64,000 nucleotides of DNA from Diacronema lutheri (Eukaryota > Haptophyta > Pavlovophyceae > Pavlovales > Pavlovaceae): positions 372,001 to 436,000 of the forward strand of contig JAGTXO010000014.1 of assembly GCA_019448385.1 (NCBI GenBank), read 5' to 3'. Made by a program: the position numbers and the translations under genes. This document shows, piece by piece, positions 35,928 to 44,783 of the stretch. The notes below the pieces were generated by a model. The model had not been told where the DNA came from and did no database searches. It was given only the letters and a program-made list of their open reading frames with translations. How positions within the stretch are numbered: the stretch's first letter is position 1; each line of letters starts with the position of its first letter.

Positions 35928-37873
35928 TTATACCGCAGTGGTCGACTGTTCGATGGCGTGTACGGAAGGGCTGTGCTCCCAGGCGTCCCTCAGCGCCTTC
36001 AGCTCGCGCTTGGCGCGGCCGCCTGGACGGCCTGTCACAAAAGCGAAGAGGGACACGCCGCCGAACAAAGACACAGCAGTGAGGAGGATACCAATCACGA
36101 GGTTGTTCACGGTGTCAAAGGTGACCGCCATCCCAATGCCGGTGGAAAACAAGCCTAGCGTCGCAGGCATGACGAGCCACGCAGGTAGCACGAGAGGGCG
36201 CGTCAGCCTCATCGAGACGAGGAAGAGCGCGCGGTCGTGCAGCACCGTAGTCAGGCCGTGCGTGATGCCCAGGACGCGCTCGGCCCGGCAGAGCGAGTCG
36301 ATTGCGAGCTGCTCAGCTTCAAACACGAGCTCAGTGTTGCACACCTTGCGCCATGTCGTCACGTTGTCGCACAGGTTGCCCGCATCGCCCATGCTGTCCG
36401 TCAGGCGGCTTCGGAAGAACACGACAGGCTTGCGCAAATCGAATTTGCCGAGGTCGATTCCGTTGCTGTAGGGGTTCATGGCCGGGTTGGGGTTGAGATT
36501 GATGTTGGTGTGCACGACCGGAGCCCGGAGATCGCCCGAGCGGTCCATGGCGAGCCACTCCGCGTCTGTGGCTGCCACGAAGAGCACGTCGACAAGGAGG
36601 TACGCCATCTCGAGCGTGCGCGGGTGATTGCTGCCCTTCTGCTCTTGCAGCTTGGTCACGAGGTCGCGCATCTCGCCGACGTTGAGTAGCGACGCAGCAC
36701 GCATGTCGCCTGCGAGCGTCACGTCGATGAACTTGAGGACCTGCTCGAGCATCGCGTCGGCCTGGCGCTCGTCATCCGCGGCGAGGAAGCAAGGAATGAG
36801 CGCCGCGCACACGTGCAAGCCGCCCTTCCATGCGATCCCGTTGCTCTCATGCCACTTGGCGATGGAAGCAATGTCTGTCGCGCGAGTGGGCCCAGTGATC
36901 AGCACGCCGTTTGCCGTGCTCACGAGCCAATCTCGCATCGTCTGCAGAATCTTGATGTCGAGCGCGTGCACGCCGACGCGGCTGTTCACAACCTCGAAGA
37001 TGCGCTCATGGTCCGCCTTTGACGTCGCCCTGGCCTGCTGCAGCGAGACCTCGCAGAGCGTGTCGTACATGACGCCAAAGTTGGCGCCGAGAGCCTCGAC
37101 GAAATGCGCCCGCTCGGCTGGCGGCATGGTGATCACGAGCTGTGCGGACGTGTCGATCGTCTGCAACATCTCGAAGAGGCACCAGCTTCGCCGGAGCGGG
37201 ACCGGGTCCTTCCACGGCGCAAGCACGAGCACCGTCTTGCCGATCGACTTGATCGACTCTGCGAACGTGCTGGTCCACCACTCGAACGGCTTGACCGACG
37301 TGTCCCACTGCGAGTTCATGATCAGATCGAACCTGATTCAGGGGCGTGTTGACTCGCGTCGGAATTGGCGCGGGCGGGCGAGGCGCTGCGTGCGGCGAGG
37401 CGTGTGCGCGCGGTGGCAACTCACCACAAAATCGTCTCCGCGTCGATGCCCTCAGTCGCCATAAGCGCGTCGATGAGCGCGTCGAAGCTGTACGCCCAAG
37501 CGTGGCTGATGAACGCCGCGGCGTCCCCGAGGTCGCTCGATGACAGCGTGTGCGCGTACGCGCCGTGGGAGTCCGCGGTGGCCGGCTTGATGATCTCAAA
37601 GCACACGTCCTCGGTAGTCAGGCTCTCGCCGGCCGAGCGCGACGTCGGAGAAGACTCCCACGTCCGCCACGTGCGCGACGGACCCGCCTTCGTCGAGATG
37701 GCGCGCGCGACGTCGCGCAGGCTGAGGAGGGCCTTGAATCGAACGCCCTGCGGTGCCGTGATCTCTATTTTGACCCTGTGGAAAGTGGCGCACTTCCTGG
37801 AAGTGGCCTCCGGAACGGGAAATGTACTCATACGCATGTATGGAGGCTCCGTTTGGCATCTTGAATCTTGCAT
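35928..37873 (-). CDS. TIR-like 'FISHAW' protein with C-terminal membrane segments
   Basis: Two exons, 37873-37425 and 37332-35928 (donor gtgagt, acceptor cag, split Trp codon), giving 617 residues. The spliced region reads AAAFISHAWAYSFDALIDAL, WFDLIMNSQWDTS, TVLVLAPWKDPVPLRRSWC then LFEML. This TIR-related pattern recurs in many phytoplankton proteins, often tied to TPR or kinesin-light-chain repeats. The middle is helical (residues ~270-450). Two hydrophobic stretches near residues 530-590 (PAWLVMPATLGLFSTGIGMA, LVIGILLTAVSLFGGVSLFA) suggest a membrane hairpin. TIR-like domains can be NAD-cleaving or scaffolding; no catalytic Glu can be named with confidence. The start could also be ATG 37837 or 37831. 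Confidence 0.7.
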
Positions 37874-37962
37874 CTTGCGTGTGTTTCAAAAAGGGCGCCC
37901 GGACCTTTTAGCATGGCGGCTCCCGGACTTTTGCGGGCGGTCGGTGGTGCAGTTAGACGCCC

Positions 37963-38209
37963 ATGCCGAAGCCATCCGCCCACTCGGGCACGGCGAACGC
38001 GGCGAACGCGTCGGTGCCCGGCAGCGGCTTGTTCTCTGCGCGTTTCACTGACTCTAACTGCTTCCGTCGGCGCGCCCACTCCTCCCGTGCACAAGTCGGA
38101 GCACCCGCCGCGCCGCCTCTCGGGCCGCAAGCAGACTCGCGCGTCGAGCGCCGCCGAGCCGTCGCACCTCGGCCTGGGCAAATTCGCCCAGCACTGGCAG
38201 TACGTGTAG
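37963..38209 (+). CDS. possible 54-residue protein in two exons
   Basis: Tentative. ATG 37963-38013 (MPKPSAHSGTANAANAS), a GT-AG intron with branch-like ctaac, then 38096-38209 coding SEHPPRRLSGRKQTR... and ending GLGKFAQHWQYV. The splice is phase 0. Support is only the intron signals and the non-repetitive C-terminus; no family recognised. Confidence 0.3.
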
Positions 38210-38305
38210 CGCCGGCGCAGCAGCAGCAGCCTGCCGCAGCGAGCTGCAGGTCGCGAACACTGTCCGAGCCCGCGCACTCCAAGGGGGTGTGACACTCAGC
38301 GCGGA

Positions 38306-38552
38306 CCGGTCAGTCAGAGCGCCTCAGCACGCACGACGCCAGTATTGGACCACCCCGGAATCCGCCTCGGGGTTCTACTGGGCCTCGCCCGCCCGAACCC
38401 CCCCTGTCGGACCGATTCCGGGGTCGCACCCTCCGCCGGTCGGACTCACCGCGGCCCCAAATTCTACTCAAAATCGGTCGGACAGGGGGGGAGGGGGCGG
38501 CCCGGACTGGCCCTGGACTGGCCCTGGGCACTCGAGCGCTGATTGGCTGGCT
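38306..38552 (+). repeat. dispersed repeat B, direct copy
   Basis: Second copy of the family described at 28932-29200, in opposite orientation. It begins ccggtcagtcagagcgcctc and ends ctcgagcgctgattggctgg; an inverted CCAAT box sits at its right end, and an atataag follows about 25 bp later. Confidence 0.85.
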
Positions 38553-39148
38553 CATGATTTGGCTGACGGTCAGCGAATATAAGCCCCACACGTTTTACGC
38601 GTGTGGGACCTGTTTTTGGTGTTCCCAAGTAAGGCCGTCGTCATCGTGAGATGCCCTCAATTGTCCCCCGTCTCGCGCTTCAGGAACCCTCTGCTCTGCC
38701 TGCTCCCGCCTCTGCCTTTGCAAGCGGGTCGGTGGGCTGTGGCGGGGGAGGCCGCGGTGCGCGCGTCGGTGGGCGGGAGGCTGAGCGATGGTGGGCGGAT
38801 TGCCGGCGGGCCGACAGGTTCGCTGGCGGCGGGCGGGGGCGCGCTCGGGGGCGGCGGCCGGCGGCGCGGAGGCGTGCGGGGCGGCGGCGCGCGTGGTGCG
38901 GGCGGCGGCGCACTCGGCGGTCTGTCCGGCGGCAGGGCTGGCGGCGGCTCGGTGGCGGCGGTGAGTGCCGTCGGCCCTCGGGCCTCTGCTGGCGCGGGCG
39001 CGGCTGGCTGTGGTGCGCTCCGCGGCTGCGGAGGGTGCGGCGGCGCGCGCGGCCGGGGGGCGCCGGCGGTGCGCGGCGGCTAGGCGCGGGCGGGCCTCTG
39101 GGCCCGCACCGCCTCGCTGCCCGCTCGCTGGTGACCGGGATGCGCGGG

Positions 39149-39328
39149 GATCGACGACATTGGTGGCTACTCGATTCCCCCGCAGCTGGTGCTGACCCCG
39201 CTGTCCTGACGTAAGCGCCGTTAGTATATAAGCCCCCAGATCGACGACATTGGTGGCTACTCGATTTCCCCGCAGCTGGTGCTGACCCCGCTGTCCTGAC
39301 GTAAGCGCCGTTAGTATATAAGCCCCCA
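39149..39328 (+). repeat. dispersed repeat A, two 90-bp tandem copies
   Basis: Copies 39149-39238 and 39239-39328 are nearly identical. Each begins gatcgacgacattggtggct and ends with cctgacgtaagcgccgttag followed by tatataagcccccag. A related inverted copy lies at 17760-17875. Confidence 0.95.
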
Positions 39329-39376
39329 GTAGGCCCGGACTGCCCGCGCAGGGGCGCGCGCACATCGTCGAGCGCA

Positions 39377-39490
39377 CTGACGAGCCTTCTCCGCAGGGCC
39401 TTGCCAACACGGCGTGGGCGTTTGCGAGCGCGGGCGAGCGCGCGCCCGAGATATTTGGCGCGATCGTGCACACCGCATGGGCGGGAGGTC
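39377..39490 (+). pseudogene. relict of an NTAWAFA-repeat (Tbc2/RAP-type) gene
   Basis: The frame reads SPQGLANTAWAFASAGERAP then EIFGAIVHTAW, one unit of the helical repeat seen in chloroplast translation factors of the Tbc2/octatricopeptide kind. The flanking sequence shows no further unit, so this is a fragment. It is in frame with the downstream gene and could alternatively be a 5' exon of it. Confidence 0.45.
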
Positions 39491-39690
39491 GCGCCCAAAG
39501 CTGTGCGTCCTCGAGGCGCGTGCCTCGCGCGTGTTCCGCGTCGAACAAGGGGGCAGGCAGCCCGTCGACGGCCGGCGCAGCCGCGCAGGTCGAACAAGGA
39601 GATCGTCGCGGGCCTCCCAAATTAAAAGGAGTTGCGGTTGTGATCGCTAACTGCCGGGCCAAACACCACGACGTCGTGGCGTTACAAGCC

Positions 39691-41782
39691 ATGCTGGTCG
39701 GGGCCAATTGGGAGCAGGCGAACGCCATCGTGGCGCCCAAGCCGAAGCGGCTGCAGCTCTCGTCATCGCTCGCGTCCATTCACGGCCGCTCTCGGGACGC
39801 TGGCTCGCCCCGCCGGCCCAAGCCGCGCAGTTCGGCCTTCTCCGCGGGCGACGGCATCCTGAGCTCGTCGCGTGTGGGCGAGGCGCTCGCCGCCCCGCGC
39901 GCGCACCTGCCACCGGCACCGGTCGAGCGGCGGACGGCCACGTCGCTCGGCGGCGAGGCTCACGGCGCGCCGCACACGCGCGCTGCGCCGTCCTGGGTCG
40001 GCGGTGGCCGTCGCCACCGCATCCGCCCTTTTTTCGCCGGCCCGCACGCGCGCGGCTCGCACTCCTCGCAAGCCGCGAGGCCGTCGCTCGACTTTGAGCA
40101 GCTACGGCAGCTGACGGGAATCGCGCTACCACCGATCCGGCCGGACTCAACCGAGCGCTCGCGCACATCGCCGTTGGCCTCGTCCGCCATGGAGCGCCGT
40201 TCGCGCTCCGAGCGGCGGGATCACCACATCACGCTCGACGAGGCAATGGGAGCCGGCGACGATTGGGCGAGCGCGGGCGTGGGCGCGACGCCAACATTGC
40301 CGGCGCGGCACGGCTCCCTGTCGCGCGCGGCGCGGTCGAAAAGGGCGTCATACCGGCGCGGTCCAAGCGAAATGCAGGGATGGGCGCTCGTGCGCCTTGC
40401 GCTGCGCACCGGCAAGCTTCACGCGTCTTCGCTCAGTGCCGGCCCGCTCAGCCTCGCCGAGCTCTCCGTCGACGTCGCGTGGCACGTGCGCAAGTGCCCG
40501 CTCTTCGCCATGTGCTCGCCGCGGCAGATCGGCAGCGTCGCGCGCTCCGCGCGACTTGTCACCGTCCCCCGTTACCACGTGGTCTACAGGGAGGGCACAA
40601 GCGCTGAGGGGGGCGCTCTGGTCCTGCTCGCGTCCGGATCGGTCCGGCTGACGGGGTACGACGCGCGCCTCAGCATGGTGCAGCCGCTCGGCACGTCGGT
40701 CGAGGCGAGCAGCAACAACTCCTTCTTCTTCGGCGTCGAGGCCGCCGCGACCGACGCCAAGGAACGCCGTCGTGCGGACACGGCGACCGTCGGCGAGGCG
40801 TCCGTCGTCATCCTCATCTCGCCCGAGCTCCTGCCCGCGTCCGCGCGCGAGCAGGCGCGCGTGCGCGCGAACGTGCGGTTGCTCAAGCCACACGGCGAGT
40901 CGCATTCCGTCTTCGGCGACCTGCCGCCCGCGCAGCTGCGCGCGGTTGCCAAACTGTTTCGTTACGTTTCCGTACCCGTCGGCGCGGTCGTAATCAAGCA
41001 GGGCGAGGCGACCGACTCGTTCTTTGAGCTCATCTCGGGGAAGCTTGAGGTGATCATTGAAAAGATGGCGGCGGAGCCGCTCTTGGCGTCGGGACGCCGG
41101 GCGAGCCGCGCCGCCGACGGCGAGAACGACGCCGCGGCCGCCATCGCCGCCGCGCCGCTCGCGAATGCGCTTCTCGCGCCGCGCCGTGCGTCGCTCTTCA
41201 TGCGGCCGACGAAACTTCCCATGCCGAGCGGCGGCGGCGCGCCCGCCACCGCGGCGGCGGCCGATTCCGTGAGCGACGTCGTCGTCGACGTGGTCACGAC
41301 AACGTCCTCCTACCGGCATTTTGGCGATGGTGGTTTTACCGCGTGGATGACGAATGGGAAGCTCGGCTTCAACCGGAGAGGCGCGAGCATCGTCGCGGTG
41401 CAGCCCAGCCTGTGCGCGCCCGTCCGGCGCCTCCGCGCCCCCGGCCACCGTTGCAGGCCATCCGCGCGCGGCGCTGTGTGTTCGCTCACCTGCGCGCGCG
41501 TGCGTGCTGCGCTTGGGCGCTCGCAGGCTGCTCGAGCTGCAGCCGCAGCACTTCACGGCGCTTTACGACATCGTGCCGGGCATCATCGAGCGCCTGAACA
41601 CGGCGCACGCCGTGCAGGAGCGGTCGCACGCGCTCAAGCGCGAGCAGCTCGGCGAGGAGGGCGTGCGCCGGATGCTCGCAGAGCACAGGGTGCGCGCTGA
41701 CGAGCGCAACAAGGCGATGCAGGGGAGCAGGCAGTACCGGCTCAGCCGGCAGGGGGCAAGTGCGAGCTTCAGCTTGGCGTAG
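39691..41782 (+). CDS. protein with two cyclic-nucleotide-binding-like domains
   Basis: Two exons, 39691-41411 and 41527-41782 (GT-AG, split Leu codon), giving 658 residues from the first in-frame ATG of the conserved part. The splice yields ASIVAVQPSLLLELQPQHF, the expected end of a cNMP-binding beta-roll. Domain 1 (about 265-390) opens VRKCPLFAMCSPRQI; domain 2 (about 405-610) opens VFGDLPPAQLRAVAKLFRYV, with VVIKQGEATDSFFELISGKL and YRHFGDGGF. The canonical phosphate-binding FGE-x-A-L is not intact, so ligand binding is uncertain. The N-terminal 200 residues are Ser/Arg-rich and may be regulatory. The open frame continues upstream, so an earlier start is possible. Converges on the MFS gene. 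Confidence 0.72.
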
Positions 41783-41899
41783 TTCGCCCCTCACGAGGTA
41801 GAAAGTCGGACTGTTTGAGGAGTCCGGATGACGGATGAGGTGTGGGGGGGGAGGGCCTCGTCGCACGCCCACGCATGCCACGCAGCTGAATCTCAGAGC

Positions 41900-43999
41900 T
41901 CAGAGCGGGCCGCCACCGCGTAGCTTCTCCTCAATCTCCTCGAGAGAGAGCCCTCGCGTTTCCGGAACCTTGGTGAAAATGAACGCGACCGCGACGAGCG
42001 CGACGGCGGCAAAGCCGCCAAAGAGCGCGGGCTCGCCGACGCTCCTGCGCTCGAGCTCGAAGAGCGTGCCCACCAAATAGTTTGAGCCAAAGTTGAGCAG
42101 CGTCCCGACGGACATGGCGGGCGACCGGACCGCGATCGGAAAGATCTCGGAAAGCACCAGCCACGTGATCGGGCCGAAACCGATTTGGTAACCACCAACG
42201 TACAGGAAGAGAAGGCCAATCACGCCGGCCTGCGCGGCCGCCGCGTCCGACCCGCCCGCCGCGAGCGCGGGGCCGGCCACGGCGTACATTGCCGCAAGGC
42301 CGAGGAGGGAAACCGTCATTGCCCCCGTCCCGGCAAGAAGTAACGGGCGCCGGCCCCACTGTGGCGACTCGACGAGGTTGGCGGAGACAACGGTCATCAC
42401 GAGCTTGAAACCGCCCACTGCGACAGCCGCGATGTATCCGAGCCCTGGTGCACGGGGCGCGGGGGCGCGCACGCGTGCGCGCGCATGTAAGTGCAACCTT
42501 CGGAGCTGGCGTGCCGTGCAACGGGCGCAGTGCCGGGGATGCGCGGATGTCGGACGCATGGATGTCGGACGCATGGATGTCGGACGCATGGATGTCGGAC
42601 GCATGGATGTCGGACGCATGGATGTCGGACGCATGGATGTCGGACGCATGGATGTCGGACGCATGGACGTCGGACGCATGGATGTCGGACGCATGGATGT
42701 CGGACGCATGGATGTCGGACGCATGGATGTCGGACGCGCGACCGGAAGGGCGGCACACGCAGGGATGACGGCACCAGCGCGGCGTGCCAAGGCACGCGCG
42801 CGTGCCGCCAGCATGACCGCTCAACCACACCACGCGCGAGACACGCGCGATCACGGCCGCGGGGGGGCGGAAAGGGGGGGGGGGGGGGGGGGCACGCAGC
42901 TGCGCGAACCAATGGATTCAAAAAGGGTGTTGGCGTAGTACAGGACGGAGGGCTGGCCCGAGAGCTGCTGGAAGAGCACGAGCCCGCACCCAATCACCAG
43001 CGCGTCGCGGTACACCTGCTCACTCACAAGCCGCGGGAAAACATCGAGCACCGAAGGTTCTGGCACGCTCGCCGTGACCGTTTCGCCCGCCGAGCTAAGC
43101 GGCGCGGGCTTGGCGCGCGACGCGGGCGCGAGCGCGGCAACCTCGGCGCGCGCGGCGTCGGCCGAGCAGCCGCGCAGCTGCGCGACGGCGAGCTCCGCCT
43201 CGTCGGTGCGGCCGCGCAGCGCGAGCCAGCGCGGCGACTCGGGAAGCGCAACGGCCTGAGCCAGCATGGCTGCCTCGAGCACAAAGGCTGGAGCGAAGGT
43301 CTGTCGCCAGAGGCCGGCGTCGCCGGTGAGCGCGCCGGCAATGTAGCCGAGTACGATGCCCGACACGATGGCCGCCTCTTTGTACGCGATCAACCGGCCG
43401 CGCAGCTCGGGCGGCGCCGTCTCGGCGATGTAGAGCGGCGCGGCATGGAGCGCGAGGCCGATGCCTAGTCCGGAACCCAAGCGGCCGGCGAGAAGGAACG
43501 GCAAGCTGGGCGCGCAGACGGCGCCGAGCGTGCCGGCAAAATAGGCGAGCGATGCGAGCTTGAGCTCGGTGAGCCGGCCGATCTTGGCGTCGCCAATGAA
43601 GACGATCGCGAGGGATGCGAGCATGCCGCCGAACAGCGGGAGAGAGGCGACGTTGCCGAGCGCGATCTCGGAGAGTGGCGCGCCAAACGAGGCGGTCGCG
43701 ACGTCGGGCGCACCAAGGATCCGTGCCACCGCGCTCACAGCGCCAATGTCGTAGCCAAAGAGCGCGCCGCCGAGCGCGGGCACGATGAACGACGGCAACC
43801 AGGCCGGCACACCGCCGCCGCCGCCGCCACCGCCGCCACCGGCTGCGGTGAGCCCGCTCGCATCGTCCGAGGCGCTCGCGCGCACACGCGCGCGCGACGC
43901 GAACGGCCGCGGCACAACGGCCGCACCGAGCCGAACAGGCGCCACGCGCGTGGCCCCGGCGGACGCAGCGGCTAGCAGCGCCGCCGCGACGATCTTCAT
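41900..43999 (-). CDS. plastid-type MFS sugar transporter
   Basis: Two exons, 43999-42910 and 42444-41900 (GT-AG, split Gly codon), giving 544 residues. The leader MKIVAAALLAAASAGATRVA plus a basic segment ending ASA, then a Gly run, looks like the signal-plus-transit sequence of secondary plastids. About 12 membrane segments follow. Sugar-porter motifs are visible: GALFGYDIGAVSAV, GRLGSGLGIGLALHAAPLY, IAETAPPELRGRL, LPESPRWLALRGR, FQQLSGQPSVLYY, GRRPLLLAG and FTKVPETRGLSLEEI. It most likely moves hexose across a plastid or other inner membrane. The single intron holds a 15-bp minisatellite and a G-run. Its start is 71 bp from the divergent cyanase gene. Confidence 0.85.
42541..42735 (+). repeat. 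15-bp minisatellite in the MFS intron
   Basis: Thirteen units of gcatggatgtcggac with two variant units (first unit gcgcgg, ninth ggacgt). Because the unit is a multiple of three without stops, it produces long spurious open frames on both strands. Confidence 0.96.
42874..42892 (+). repeat. G19 tract in the MFS intron
   Basis: Nineteen G on the + strand, about 17 bases inside the intron from the donor on the coding strand. Third long G-run in the window, again on the + strand. Confidence 0.9.
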
Positions 44000-44070
44000 T
44001 TGGGAGACTTTCTCACGTCCTGCCGCCCTTCCTTCCCTCTTCCCTTCCGGCCATTCCCCAAGTATTCGGC

Positions 44071-44708
44071 ATGCTGCGCGCGTCGGTCGTCGGGCGCCGC
44101 GCCGCATCCACGCTCGCGCTCGCAGCGCGCACGGAGCGGCTGCTCGCTGCCAAGGCGGCGTCGGGCAAGTCCTTCGATCAGCTCGCGTCCGACCTTGGCA
44201 CGACGAACACGTACGCCGCGCAGCTCCTGCTCGGCCAAGCCAAGCTCACGGACGCAACGGCGTCCAAGCTCAAGGAAGCGCTGCCGGGCCTGGACGATGC
44301 GGACCTGCGCTCGATGGGCACCTGCCCGGACCGTTCGTACGACCCCTTTGTTTTCCAAGACCCCGTCGCGTACCGGCTGAAGGAGGCCGTCTGCCACAAC
44401 GCGCGGTCAATCAAGATGATTATCAACGAGCAGTGCGGTGTGCGCCCGCGCTGCGCGGTTCTTGACGATTTGTGCGTCGTCATGCGTACCACGCGTCCCG
44501 CCCACGGCGCCGCGCCATCTGACGTCGCCTGCTGACGAATGCGCGCGCAGGCGATGGCATCATGAGCGCGATTGACATGTACCTTGACGTTGGAACGGTC
44601 AAGGGGCGGCAGGGCGAGCGGCGCGTGGTCGTCACGATGAATGGCAAGTTCCTCCCCTTTGTAGAGCAGCGCGCGGAGGACAATTCCTGCCCAGCGCCGC
44701 ACGAGTGA
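44071..44708 (+). CDS. cynS: cyanate hydratase (cyanase), mitochondrial-type
   Basis: Converts cyanate and bicarbonate to ammonia and CO2. Exons 44071-44437 and 44551-44708 (GT-AG, split Gly codon) give 174 residues. The catalytic residues stand at Arg102 and Glu105 (VAYRLKEAV) and Ser128 (DGIMSAID), with the same spacing as Arg96, Glu99 and Ser122 of the bacterial enzyme. The N-terminal helix-turn-helix part ([20 protein letters not shown]) and the end ([14 protein letters not shown]) are typical. A short Arg/Ala-rich leader ([20 protein letters not shown]) suggests mitochondrial import. The second exon is needed for the active-site Ser. Divergent from the MFS carrier, so coregulation is possible. 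Confidence 0.93.
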
Positions 44709-44783
44709 CGTGCTTAGGCCAGTGCCTCGTCGTTGTCTCCCTGTCAACGGCTATGCCTCGTGAATGTCTTTGTTGCCCTCAGC

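Larger units (their letters stand above)
38210..39690. other. gene-poor region with repeats B and A
   Basis: Holds dispersed repeat B (38306-38552), about 450 bp of G-rich low-complexity sequence (38690-39085) whose open frames encode only Gly/Arg/Ala runs, the tandem repeat A (39149-39328) and a relict of an NTAWAFA-repeat gene. The true 5' end of the cyclic-nucleotide-binding gene may extend into it. Confidence 0.6.

Noticed and set aside
38690-39085. Gly/Arg/Ala-rich frame on the + strand and Pro/Arg-rich frame on the minus strand
   Set aside because: Low-complexity GC sequence open in several frames; no family resemblance.
38595-39779. 394-residue minus-strand frame
   Set aside because: Runs through repeat A twice and is antisense to the 5' part of the cyclic-nucleotide-binding gene; reads as repeat plus shadow.
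42541-42735. Long frames of Met-Asp-Val-Gly-Arg or His-Pro-Cys-Val-Arg repeats
   Set aside because: Produced by a 15-bp intronic minisatellite without stops.
44071-44535. Cyanase as a single-exon gene ending at 44535
   Set aside because: That frame lacks the active-site Ser block and the conserved C-terminus, both supplied in phase by the exon at 44551-44708.
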